DNA of 64,000 nt from Megachile rotundata (taxonomy: Eukaryota; Arthropoda; Insecta; Hymenoptera; Megachilidae), in contig NW_027473589.1 in the NCBI RefSeq assembly GCF_050947335.1, positions 153,184 through 217,183 of the forward strand, given 5' to 3'. How positions within the stretch are numbered: the first letter of the stretch is position 1; each line of letters opens with the position of its first letter. Below, one piece after another: positions 55,672-64,000 of the stretch. The notes under the pieces were generated by a model. The model made no database searches. It saw nothing but the letters and a program-made list of their open reading frames with translations, and was not told the DNA's origin. The translations under genes were made by a program, and so were the position numbers.

Positions 55672-57864
55672 TAATAATATGAGTTAGATTGATAATAATA
55701 AGAGTAATAAGTATAGTAATTGTCGTTCTATCGATCATATAAGCATAATATGGCTAATAACATGAGTTAGATTGATAATAATAAGTGTAATAAGTATAGT
55801 AATTGTCGTCCTATCGATCATAATTGCATAATATGGTTAATAATATGAGTTAGATTCATAATAATAAGAGTAATAAGTATAGTAATTGTCGTTCTACCCA
55901 TCATTTAAGCATAATATGGCTAATAATATGAGTTAGGTTGATAATAATAAGAGTAATAAGTGTAGTAATTGTCGTTCTATCGATCATATCTGCATAATAT
56001 GGTTCATAATATGAGTTAGATTGATGATAATAAGAGCAATGAGTATAGTATTTGTCGTACTATCGATCATATAAGCATAATATGGCTAATAATATGAGTT
56101 AGATTTATAATAATAGGAGTAATAAGTATAGTAATTGTCGTTCTATCGATCATATCTGCATAATATGGTTAATAATATGAGTTAGATTGATAATAATAAG
56201 AGTAATAAGTATAGTAATTGTCGTTATATCGATCATATAAGCATAATATGGCTAATAGCATGAGTTAGATTAATAATAATAAGTGTAATGAGTATAGTAA
56301 TTGTCGTACTATCGATCATATAAGCATAATATGGCTAATAATATGAGTTAGATTTATAATAATAGGAGTAATAAGTATAGTAATTGTCGTTCTATCGATC
56401 ATATAAGCACAATATGGCTAATAATATGAGTTAGATTGATAATAATAACAGTAATAAGTATAGTAATTGTCGTTCTATCGATCATATCTGCATAATATGG
56501 TTAATAATATGAGTTAGATTGATAATAATAAGAGTAATAAGTATAGTAATTGTCGTTATATCGATCATATAAGCATAATATGGCTAATAGCATGAGTTAG
56601 ATTAATAATAATAAGTGTAATGAGTATAGTAATTGTCGTACTATCGATCATATAAGCATAATATGGCTAATAATATGAGTTAGATTTATAATAATAGGAG
56701 TAATAAGTATAGTAATTGTCGTTCTATCGATCATATAAGAACAATATGGCTAATAATATGAGTTAGATTGATAATAATGCAGTAATAAGTATAGTAATTG
56801 TCGTTCTATCGATAATATAAGCATAATATGGCTAATAATATGAGTTAGATTGATAATACTAAGAGTAGTGAGTATAGTAATTGTCATTCTATCGATCATA
56901 TAAGCATAATATGGCTAATAATATGAGTTAGATTGATAATAATAAGAGTAATGAGTATAGTAATTGTCGTACTATCGATCATATAAGCATAATATGGCTA
57001 ATAATATGAGTTAGATTGATAATAATAACAGTAATAAGTATAGTAATTGTCGTTCTATCGATAATATAAGCATAATATGGCTAATAATATGAGTTAGGTT
57101 GATAATAATAAGAGTAATAAGTGTAGTAATTGTCGTTCTATCGATCATATCTGCATAATATGGTTAATAATATGAGTTAGATTGATAATAATAAGAGTAA
57201 TAAGTATAGTAATTGTCGTTCTATCGATCATATCTGCGTAATATGGTTAATAATATGAGTTAGATTGATAATAATAAGAGTAATAAGTATAGTAATTGTC
57301 GTTATATCGATCATATAACCATAATATGGCTAATAGCATGAGTTAGATTGATAATACTAAGTGTAGTGAGTATAGTAATTCTCATTCTATCGATCATATA
57401 AGGATAATATGCCTAATAATATGAGTTAGATTGATAATAATAAGCGTAATAAGTATAGTAATTGTCGTTCTATCGATAATATAAGCATAATATGGCTAAT
57501 AATATGAGTTAGATTGATAATAATAAGAGTAATAAGTATAGTAATTGTCGTTCTATCGATCATGTCTGCATAATATGGTTAATAATATGAGTTAGATTGA
57601 TAAAAATAAGAGTAATAAGTATAGTAATTGTCGTTATATCGATCATATAACCATAATATGGCTAATAGCATGAGTTAGATTGATAATAATAAGAGTAATG
57701 AGTATAGTAATTGTCGTTCTATCGATCATATCTGCATAATATGGTTAATAATATGAGTTAGATTGATAACAGTGAGTGTAATAAATATAGTAATTGTCGT
57801 TCTATCGCTCATATAAGCACAATATGCCTAATAATATGAGTTAGATTGATAATAATAAGAGTAA
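54694..57864 (+). repeat. Left copy of a 3-kb block repeated at 61,083-64,000
   Basis: The block matches the right end of the window. The displacement is 6,389 bp at the start (taaagcata at 54992 and 61381; acagtgag at 55280 and 61669). It is 6,387 bp after a 2-bp loss near 62110 (ctacccatc at 55894 and 62281), 6,138 bp after the three-monomer change near 56.1-56.7 kb (aatgcag at 56779 and 62917), and 6,136 bp at the end (acagtgag at 57769 and 63905). Shared rare words include ctacccatcatttaagc and catataagaacaatatgg. The right copy is cut by the end of the window. Confidence 0.85.
56090..56770 (+). repeat. Four-monomer (332-bp) tandem repeat
   Basis: The string gttatatcgatcat monomer, attaataataataagtgtaatgag monomer, and ataataggag monomer occurs twice, with aagtgtaatg at 56281 and 56613, exactly 4 x 83 apart. 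The first ataataggag monomer ends in atctgc instead of the usual aagcacaat, so it is a hybrid. In the paralogous right-end copy the aagtgtaatg word occurs once (62751). The displacement between the two regions therefore falls from 6,387 to 6,138 bp, a change of exactly three monomers. Confidence 0.8.
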
Positions 57865-58249
57865 TGAGTATAGTAATTGTCGTTCTATCGATCATATCTG
57901 CATAATATGGTTAATAATATGAGTTAGATTGATAATAATAAGAGCAATGAGTATAGTAATTGTCGTACTATCGATCATGTAAGCATAATATGGCTAATAA
58001 TATGAGTTAGATTTATAATAATAAGAGTAATAAGTATAGTAATTGTCGTTCTATCGATCATATAAGCACAATATGGCTAATAATATGAGTTAGATTGATA
58101 ATAATAAGAGTAATAAGTATAGTAATTGTCGTTCTATCGATCATATATGCATAATATGGTTAATAATATGAGTTAGATTGATAATAATAAGAGTAATAAG
58201 TATCATAAATGTCGTTCTATCGATCATATAAGCATAATATGGCTAATAA

Positions 58250-61082
58250 CATGAGTTAGATTGATAATAATAAGTGCAATAAGTATAGTAATTGTCGTTC
58301 TATCGATAATATAAGCATAATATGGCTAATAATATGAGTTAGGTAGATAATAATAAGAGTAATAAGTATAGTGATTGTCTTTCTATCGATCATATAAGCA
58401 TAATATGGCTAACAATATGCGTTAGGTTGATAATAATACGAGTAATAAGTATAGTAAATGTCGTGCTATCGATCATATGTGCATAATATGGTTAATAATA
58501 TGAGTTAGATTGATAATAATAAGAGTAATGAGTATAGTAATTGTCGTACTATCGATCATATAAGCATAATATGTCTAATAATATGAGTTAGATTGATAAT
58601 AATAAGAGTAATAAGTATAGTAATTGTCGTTCTATCGATCATGTCTGCATAATATGGTTAATAATATGAGTTAGATTGATAATAATAAGAGTAATAAGTA
58701 TCATAATTGTCGTTCTATCGATCATATAAGCATAATATGGCTAATAACATGAGTTAGATTGATAATAATAAGTGCAATAAGTATAGTAATTGTCGTTCTA
58801 TCGATAATATAAGCATAATATGGCTAATAATATGAGTTAGGTAGATAATAATAAGGGTAATAAGTATAGTGATTGTCTTTCTATCGATCATATAAGCATA
58901 ATATGGCTAACAATATGCGTTAGGTTGATAATAATACGAGTAATAAGTATAGTAAATGTCGTGCTATCGATCATATGTGCATAATATGGTTAATAATATG
59001 AGTTAGATTGATAATAATAAGAGTAATGAGTATAGTAATTGTCGTACTATCGATCATATAAGCATAATATGTCTAATAATATGAGTTAGATTGATAATAA
59101 TAAGAGTAATAAGTATAGTAATTGTCGTTCTATCGATCATGTCTGCATAATATGGTTAATAATATGAGTTAGATTGATAATAATAAGAGTAATAAGTATA
59201 GTAATTGTCGTTATATCGATCATATAACCATAATATGGCTAATAGCATGAGTTAGATTGATAATAATAAGAGTAATGAGTATAGTAATTGTCGTTCTATC
59301 GATCATATCTGCATAATATGGTTAATAATATGAGTTAGATTGATAACAGTGAGTGTAATAAATATAGTAATTGTCGTTCTATCGCTCATATAAGCACAAT
59401 ATGCCTAATAATATGAGTTAGATTGATAATAATAAGAGTAATGAGTATAGTAATTGTCGTTCTATCGATCATATCTGCATAATATGGTTAATAATATGAG
59501 TTAGATTAATAATAATAAGAGCAATGAGTATAGTAATTGTCGTACTATCGATCATGTAAGCATAATATGGCTAATAATATGAGTTAGATTTATAATAATA
59601 AGAGTAATAAGTATAGTAATTGTCGTTCTATCGATCATATAAGCACAATATGGCTAATAATATGAGTTAGATTGATAATAATAAGAGTAATAAGTATAGT
59701 AATTGTCGTTCTATCGATCATATCTGCATAATATGGTTAATAATATGAGTTAGATTGATAATAATAAGAGTAATAAGTATCATAATTGTCGTTCTATCGA
59801 TCATATAAGCATAATATGGCTAATAACATGAGTTAGATTGATAATAATAAGTGCAATAAGTATAGTAATTGTCGTTCTATCGATAATATAAGCATAATAT
59901 GGCTAATAATATGAGTTAGGTAGATAATAATAAGAGTAATAAGTATAGTGATTGTCTTTCTGTCGATCATATAAGCATAATATGGCTAACAATATGCGTT
60001 AGGTTGATAATAATACGAGTAATAAGTATAGTAAATGTCGTGCTATCGATCATATGTGCATAATATGGTTAATAATATGAGTTAGATTGATAATAATAAG
60101 AGTAATGAGTATAGTAATTGTCGTACTATCGATCATATAAGCATAATATGTCTAATAATATGAGTTAGATTTATAATAGTAGGAGTAATAAGTATAGTAA
60201 TTGTCGTTCTATCGATCATATAGGCACAATATGGCTAATAATATGAGTTAGATTGATAATAATAAGTGTAATAAGTATAGTAATTGTCGTCCTATCGATC
60301 ATAATTGCATAATATGGTTAATAATATGAGTTAGATTCATAATAATAAGAGTAATAAGTATAGTAATTGTCGTTCTATCGATCATATAAGCATAATATGG
60401 CTAATAATATGAGTTAGATTGATAATGATAAGTGGAATAAGTATAGTAATTGTCGTCCTATCGTTCATAATTGCATAATATGGTTAATAATATGAGTTAG
60501 ATTCATAATAATAAGAGTAATAAGTATAGTAATTGTCGTTCTATCCATCATTTAAGCATAATATGGCTAATAGCATGAGTTAGATTAATAATAATAAGAG
60601 TAATGAGTATAGTAATTGTCGTACTATCGATCATATAAGCATAATATGGCTAATAATGTGAGTTAGATTTATAATAATAGGAGTAATAAGTATAGTAATT
60701 GTCGTACTATCGATCATATAAGCATAATATGGCTAATAATATGAGTTAGATTGATAATAATAAGTGCAATAAGTATAGTAATTGTCGTTCTATCGATAAT
60801 ATAAGCATAATATGGCTAATAATATGAGTTAGGTAGATAATAATAAGGGTAATAAGTATAGTGATTGTCTTTCTATCGATCATATAAGCATAATATGGCT
60901 AACAATATGCGTTAGGTTGATAATAATACGAGTAATAAGTATAGTAAATGTCGTGCTATCGATCATATGTGCATAATATGGTTAATAATATGAGTTAGAT
61001 TGATAATAATAAGAGTAATGAGTATAGTAATTGTCGTACTATCGATCATATAAGCATAATATGTCTAATAATATGAGTTAGA
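58250..61082 (+). repeat. Cassette B region with 6-, 13- and 11-monomer spacing
   Basis: Satellite only. Cassette B starts at 58341, 58839, 59918 and 60831, spaced 498, 1,079 and 913 bp. The 1,079-bp spacing equals that between the starts at 14 and 1093, consistent with the left-edge block being a copy of 58826-60755. Cassette A lies at 59346 and cassette D at 60426. The agtatcataattgtcg and agtgcaataag variants here also occur near 0.95-1.03 and 10.1-10.6 kb. Confidence 0.8.
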
Positions 61083-64000
61083 TTGATAATAATAAGAGTA
61101 ATAAGTGTAGTAATTGTCGTTCTATCGATCATATCTGCATAATATGGATAATAATATGAGTTAGATTGATGATAATAAGAGCAATGAGTATAGTATTTGT
61201 CGTACTATCGATCATATAAGCATAATATGGCTAATAATATGAGTTAGATTTATAATAATAGGAGTAATAAGTATAGTAATTGTCGTTCTATCGATCATAT
61301 AAGCACAATATGGCTAATAATATGAGTTAGGTTGATAATAATAACAGTAATAAGTATAGTAATTGTCGTTCTATCGATAATAAAGCATAATATGGCTAAT
61401 AATACGAGTTAGATTGATAATACTAAGAGTAGTGAGTATAGTAATTCTCATTCTATCGATCATATAAGGATAATATGCCTAATAATATGAGTTAGATTGA
61501 TAATAATAAGCGTAATAAGTATAGTAATTGTCGTTCTATCGATAATATAAGCATAATATGGCTAATAATATGAGTTAGATTGATAATAATAAGAGTAATA
61601 AGTATAGTAATTGTCGTTCTATCGATCATATCTGCATAATATGGTTAATAATATGAGTTAGATTGATAACAGTGAGTGTAATAAATATAGTAATTGTCGT
61701 TCTATCGCTCATATAAGCACAATATGCCTAATAATATGAGTTAGATTGATAATAATAAGAGTAATGAGTATAGTAATTGTCGTTCTATCGATCATATCTG
61801 CATAATATGGTTAATAATATGAGTTAGATTGATAATAATAAGAGCAATGAGTATAGTAATTGTCGTACTATCGATCATGTAAGCATAATATGGCTAATAA
61901 TATGAGTTAGATTTATAATAATAAGAGTAATAAGTATAGTAATTGTCGTTCTATCGATCATATAAGCACAATATGGCTAATAATATGAGTTAGATTGATA
62001 ATAATAAGAGTAATAAGTATAGTAATTGTCGTTCTATCGATCATATCTGCATAATATGGTTAATAATATGAGTTAGATTGATAATAATAAGAGTAATAAG
62101 TATAGTAATTGTTTCTATCGATCATATAAGCATAATATGGCTAATAACATGAGTTAGATTGATAATAATAAGTGTAATAAGTATAGTAATTGTCGTCCTA
62201 TCGATCATAATTGCATAATATGGTTAATAATATGAGTTAGATTCATAATAATAAGAGTAATAAGTATAGTAATTGTCGTTCTACCCATCATTTAAGCATA
62301 ATATGGCTAATAATATGAGTTAGGTTGATAATAATAAGAGTAATAAGTGTAGTAATTGTCGTTCTATCGATCATATCTGCATAATATGGTTCATAATATG
62401 AGTTAGATTGATGATAATAAGAGCAATGAGTATAGTATTTGTCGTACTATCGATCATATAAGCATAATATGGCTAATAATATGAGTTAGATTTATAATAA
62501 TAGGAGTAATAAGTATAGTAATTGTCGTTCTATCGATCATATAAGCACAATATGGCTAATAATATGAGTTAGATTGATAATAATAACAGTAATAAGTATA
62601 GTAATTGTCGTTCTATCGATCATATCTGCATAATATGGTTAATAATATGAGTTAGATTGATAATAATAAGAGTAATAAGTATAGTAATTGTCGTTATATC
62701 GATCATATAAGCATAATATGGCTAATAGCATGAGTTAGATTAATAATAATAAGTGTAATGAGTATAGTAATTGTCGTACTATCGATCATATAAGCATAAT
62801 ATGGCTAATAATATGAGTTAGATTTATAATAATAGGAGTAATAAGTATAGTAATTGTCGTTCTATCGATCATATAAGAACAATATGGCTAATAATATGAG
62901 TTAGATTGATAATAATGCAGTAATAAGTATAGTAATTGTCGTTCTATCGATAATATAAGCATAATATGGCTAATAATATGAGTTAGATTGATAATACTAA
63001 GAGTAGTGAGTATAGTAATTGTCATTCTATCGATCATATAAGCATAATATGGCTAATAATATGAGTTAGATTGATAATAATAAGAGTAATGAGTATAGTA
63101 ATTGTCGTACTATCGATCATATAAGCATAATATGGCTAATAATATGAGTTAGATTGATAATAATAACAGTAATAAGTATAGTAATTGTCGTTCTATCGAT
63201 AATATAAGCATAATATGGCTAATAATATGAGTTAGTTGATAATAATAAGAGTAATAAGTGTAGTAATTGTCGTTCTATCGATCATATCTGCATAATATGG
63301 TTAATAATATGAGTTAGATTGATAATAATAAGAGTAATAAGTATAGTAATTGTCGTTCTATCGATCATATCTGCGTAATATGGTTAATAATATGAGTTAG
63401 ATTGATAATAATAAGAGTAATAAGTATAGTAATTGTCGTTATATCGATCATATAACCATAATATGGCTAATAGCATGAGTTAGATTGATAATACTAAGTG
63501 TAGTGAGTATAGTAATTCTCATTCTATCGATCATATAAGGATAATATGCCTAATAATATGAGTTAGATTGATAATAATAAGCGTAATAAGTATAGTAATT
63601 GTCGTTCTATCGATAATATAAGCATAATATGGCTAATAATATGAGTTAGATTGATAATAATAAGAGTAATAAGTATAGTAATTGTCGTTCTATCGATCAT
63701 GTCTGCATAATATGGTTAATAATATGAGTTAGATTGATAAAATAAGAGTAATAAGTATAGTAATTGTCGTTATATCGATCATATAACCATAATATGGCTA
63801 ATAGCATGAGTTAGATTGATAATAATAAGAGTAATGAGTATAGTAATTGTCGTTCTATCGATCATATCTGCATAATATGGTTAATAATATGAGTTAGATT
63901 GATAACAGTGAGTGTAATAAATATAGTAATTGTCGTTCTATCGCTCATATAAGCACAATATGCCTAATAATATGAGTTAGATTGATAATAATAAGAGTAA
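61083..64000 (+). repeat. Right copy of the 54,694-57,864 block, cut by the window end
   Basis: This copy keeps the monomer order of its partner but carries small private losses: attgtttctatcg for attgtcgttctatcg near 62110 (2 bp), gttagttgat for gttaggttgat near 63231 (1 bp), and gataaaataag near 63738 (1 bp less than the gataaaaataag of the partner at 57601). It also lacks three monomers relative to the partner around 62.5-62.75 kb. The private losses may be real or residual sequencing errors. The partner shows none of them. Confidence 0.8.

Larger units (their letters stand above)
1480..60560 (+). repeat. Cassette D: four-monomer block marked by gataatgataagtgg
   Basis: Four monomers tend to travel together: gtcctatcgatcataattgc; attcataat with catataagc; gataatgataagtggaat with cctatcgttcataattgc; and attcataat with ctatccatcatttaagc. 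The tgataagtgg marker is at 1601, 3427, 6913, 13543, 15532, 28903, 36534, 40017, 41427, 44828, 46736, 48645, 51880, 53871 and 60426. At 36534, 41427, 46736 and 48645 the first two members are missing and the marker follows another class directly. Those sites are exchange junctions. Copies in 13.4-15.6 kb carry extra indels that fit the damaged region described separately. Confidence 0.8.
12..60960 (+). repeat. Cassette B: block marked by tctttctatcg, in four clusters
   Basis: Cassette B is a run of three monomers. The first has gttaggtagataat, tagtgattg and tctttctatcg. The second has aacaatatgcgttagg, aatacgag, aaatgtcgtgc and catatgtgc. The third is an agtaatgag monomer with cgtactatcg that ends aatatgtctaat. 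The gttaggtaga start falls near 14, 1093, 10140, 10638, 12296, 12788, 46392, 48301, 58341, 58839, 59918 and 60831. The copies are confined to about 0-1.3, 10.1-12.9, 46.4-48.5 and 58.3-61.0 kb. Inside two clusters the spacing is exactly 498 bp (6 monomers). This grouping makes cassette B a useful landmark for ordering duplications. Confidence 0.8.
26206..61389 (+). repeat. Heritable 82-bp monomers (three short forms)
   Basis: Three one-base-short monomer forms recur: gataataaaacataat (near 26.2, 28.1, 31.6, 36.0, 37.4, 39.2, 40.9, 43.0, 44.0, 45.6 and 51.1 kb), gataataaagcataat (near 53.0, 55.0 and 61.4 kb) and aataatgcagtaat (30567, 32640, 34963, 38446, 49977, 56779 and 62917; the copy at 27001 reads gcagtaaaag). 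They explain why many marker spacings fall one to three bases short of a multiple of 83. None occurs in the first 26 kb. Because each is shared by paralogous blocks, these are inherited changes and not sequencing noise. Confidence 0.85.
521..63912 (+). repeat. Cassette A: recurrent block of about 8 monomers marked by acagtgag
   Basis: A fixed order of monomer classes recurs. It is a monomer ending atctgc; one with gttatatcg and ataacc, followed by aatagcatg; an agtaatgag monomer ending atctgc; the marker monomer (gataacagtgag, aaatatag, cgctcatat, gcacaatatgcc); another agtaatgag monomer; an agcaatgag monomer with catgtaagc; and an atttataat monomer ending gcacaatatgg. I place the acagtgag marker at 521, 2347, 4422, 5418, 5833, 7908, 8987, 14288, 16706, 18034, 24922, 26581, 29898, 32054, 34294, 37777, 41343, 43168, 46071, 47980, 53289, 55280, 57769, 59346, 61669 and 63905. 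Spacings vary from 5 to more than 80 monomers. The cassette is therefore a conserved sub-unit moved as a block and not the period of a regular higher-order repeat. Some copies are truncated at either side. Confidence 0.85.
1..64000 (+). repeat. 83-bp AT-rich satellite DNA array, head to tail
   Basis: The entire window is built from one 83-bp unit. The period is measured directly from successive atgagttag words, for example at 2082 and 2165. The commonest unit contains, in order, taataatatgagttag, attgataataataag, agtaataag, tatagtaattgtcg, ttctatcgatcatat and aagcataatatggc. A hand count of this form gives 34 A, 29 T, 14 G and 6 C, so about 24% G+C, with two CpG sites per unit. Nearly all copies keep exact 83-bp register: marker spacings are whole multiples of 83, apart from identifiable indels. 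All copies share one orientation. No unique sequence or mobile element interrupts the array and neither edge is reached. Arrays of this kind normally form eukaryotic centromeric or other heterochromatin. The host and the chromosomal position cannot be read from the sequence. Confidence 0.98.

Noticed and set aside
1..64000. CRISPR array
   Set aside because: The repeated words are contiguous parts of one 83-bp unit. The segments between them are themselves conserved, so there are no unique spacers, and there are no cas genes.
1..64000. CENP-B box in the monomer
   Set aside because: The only CpG-bearing word, tgtcgttctatcgatc, lacks the CGGG half of the known CENP-B box. No variant class restores it.
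1..64000. Telomeric or simple microsatellite array
   Set aside because: Although taataa words are frequent, the true period is 83 bp and the latter half of the monomer is not low-complexity. No TTAGG or TTAGGG-type runs occur.
1..64000. tRNA, rRNA or small RNA genes
   Set aside because: No cloverleaf arms, A or B box pairs or rRNA-like conserved stretches occur. Base composition and periodicity are uniform throughout.

Overview
The whole window is one uninterrupted tandem satellite array. The monomer is 83 bp, about 24% G+C, and every copy I read lies head to tail in the same orientation, roughly 770 copies from base 1 to base 64,000. I found no protein gene, tRNA, rRNA, transposon, CRISPR array or stretch of unique sequence. 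The array runs off both ends. Sixty-four kilobases of pure AT-rich satellite points to eukaryotic constitutive heterochromatin (centromeric, pericentromeric, subtelomeric, or a sex or B chromosome) in a long-read assembly. The sequence itself does not identify the species.

Monomers fall into a limited set of classes. They differ at three variable zones: just after the gagttag word, in the aag-gtaat-ag word, and in the stretch from cgttctatcg to gcataatatgg. The tatagtaattgtcg word and the aataatatgagttag word change little. Classes recur in fixed orders ('cassettes'). Cassette A is about 8 monomers long and is marked by gataacagtgag (26 copies). Cassette B is marked by tctttctatcg (12 copies). 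Cassette C is marked by gttgatagtaataag. Cassette D is marked by gataatgataagtgg (15 copies). There is no single fixed higher-order repeat; the cassettes are joined at spacings of 5, 6, 11, 13, 22-25, 42 or 53 monomers and others.

Layout: 1-9.4 kb is clean array with 25-, 5-, 11- and 13-monomer duplications. At 10.1-12.2 kb there is a cassette-B region with a 6-monomer period. At 12.23-15.76 kb single-base insertions and deletions suddenly become dense, which looks like unpolished sequence. At 16.55 kb there is a 16-bp tandem duplication inside one monomer. The 20.8-23.8 kb region has its own private monomer variants and a 26-monomer repetition. From about 26 kb onward heritable 82-bp monomers appear. 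The 29.0-36.4 kb region holds a 4,396-bp displaced duplication, and 39.0-46.1 kb a 4.8-kb displaced one. At 45.8-49.6 kb there are two adjacent 1,909-bp copies with only two differences seen by eye, and at 51.7-55.7 kb two adjacent 1,991-bp copies. The 58.3-60.9 kb region is cassette B again and is nearly the same as the first 1.9 kb of the window. From 61.1 kb to the end the array repeats 54.7-57.9 kb.

Taken together the window records repeated unequal exchange within a homogenising satellite. Several junctions are hybrid monomers whose breakpoints can be placed within a few tens of bases. All comparisons were made by eye on diagnostic variants, so boundaries are good to a few bases where a discriminating site exists and otherwise to about one monomer.
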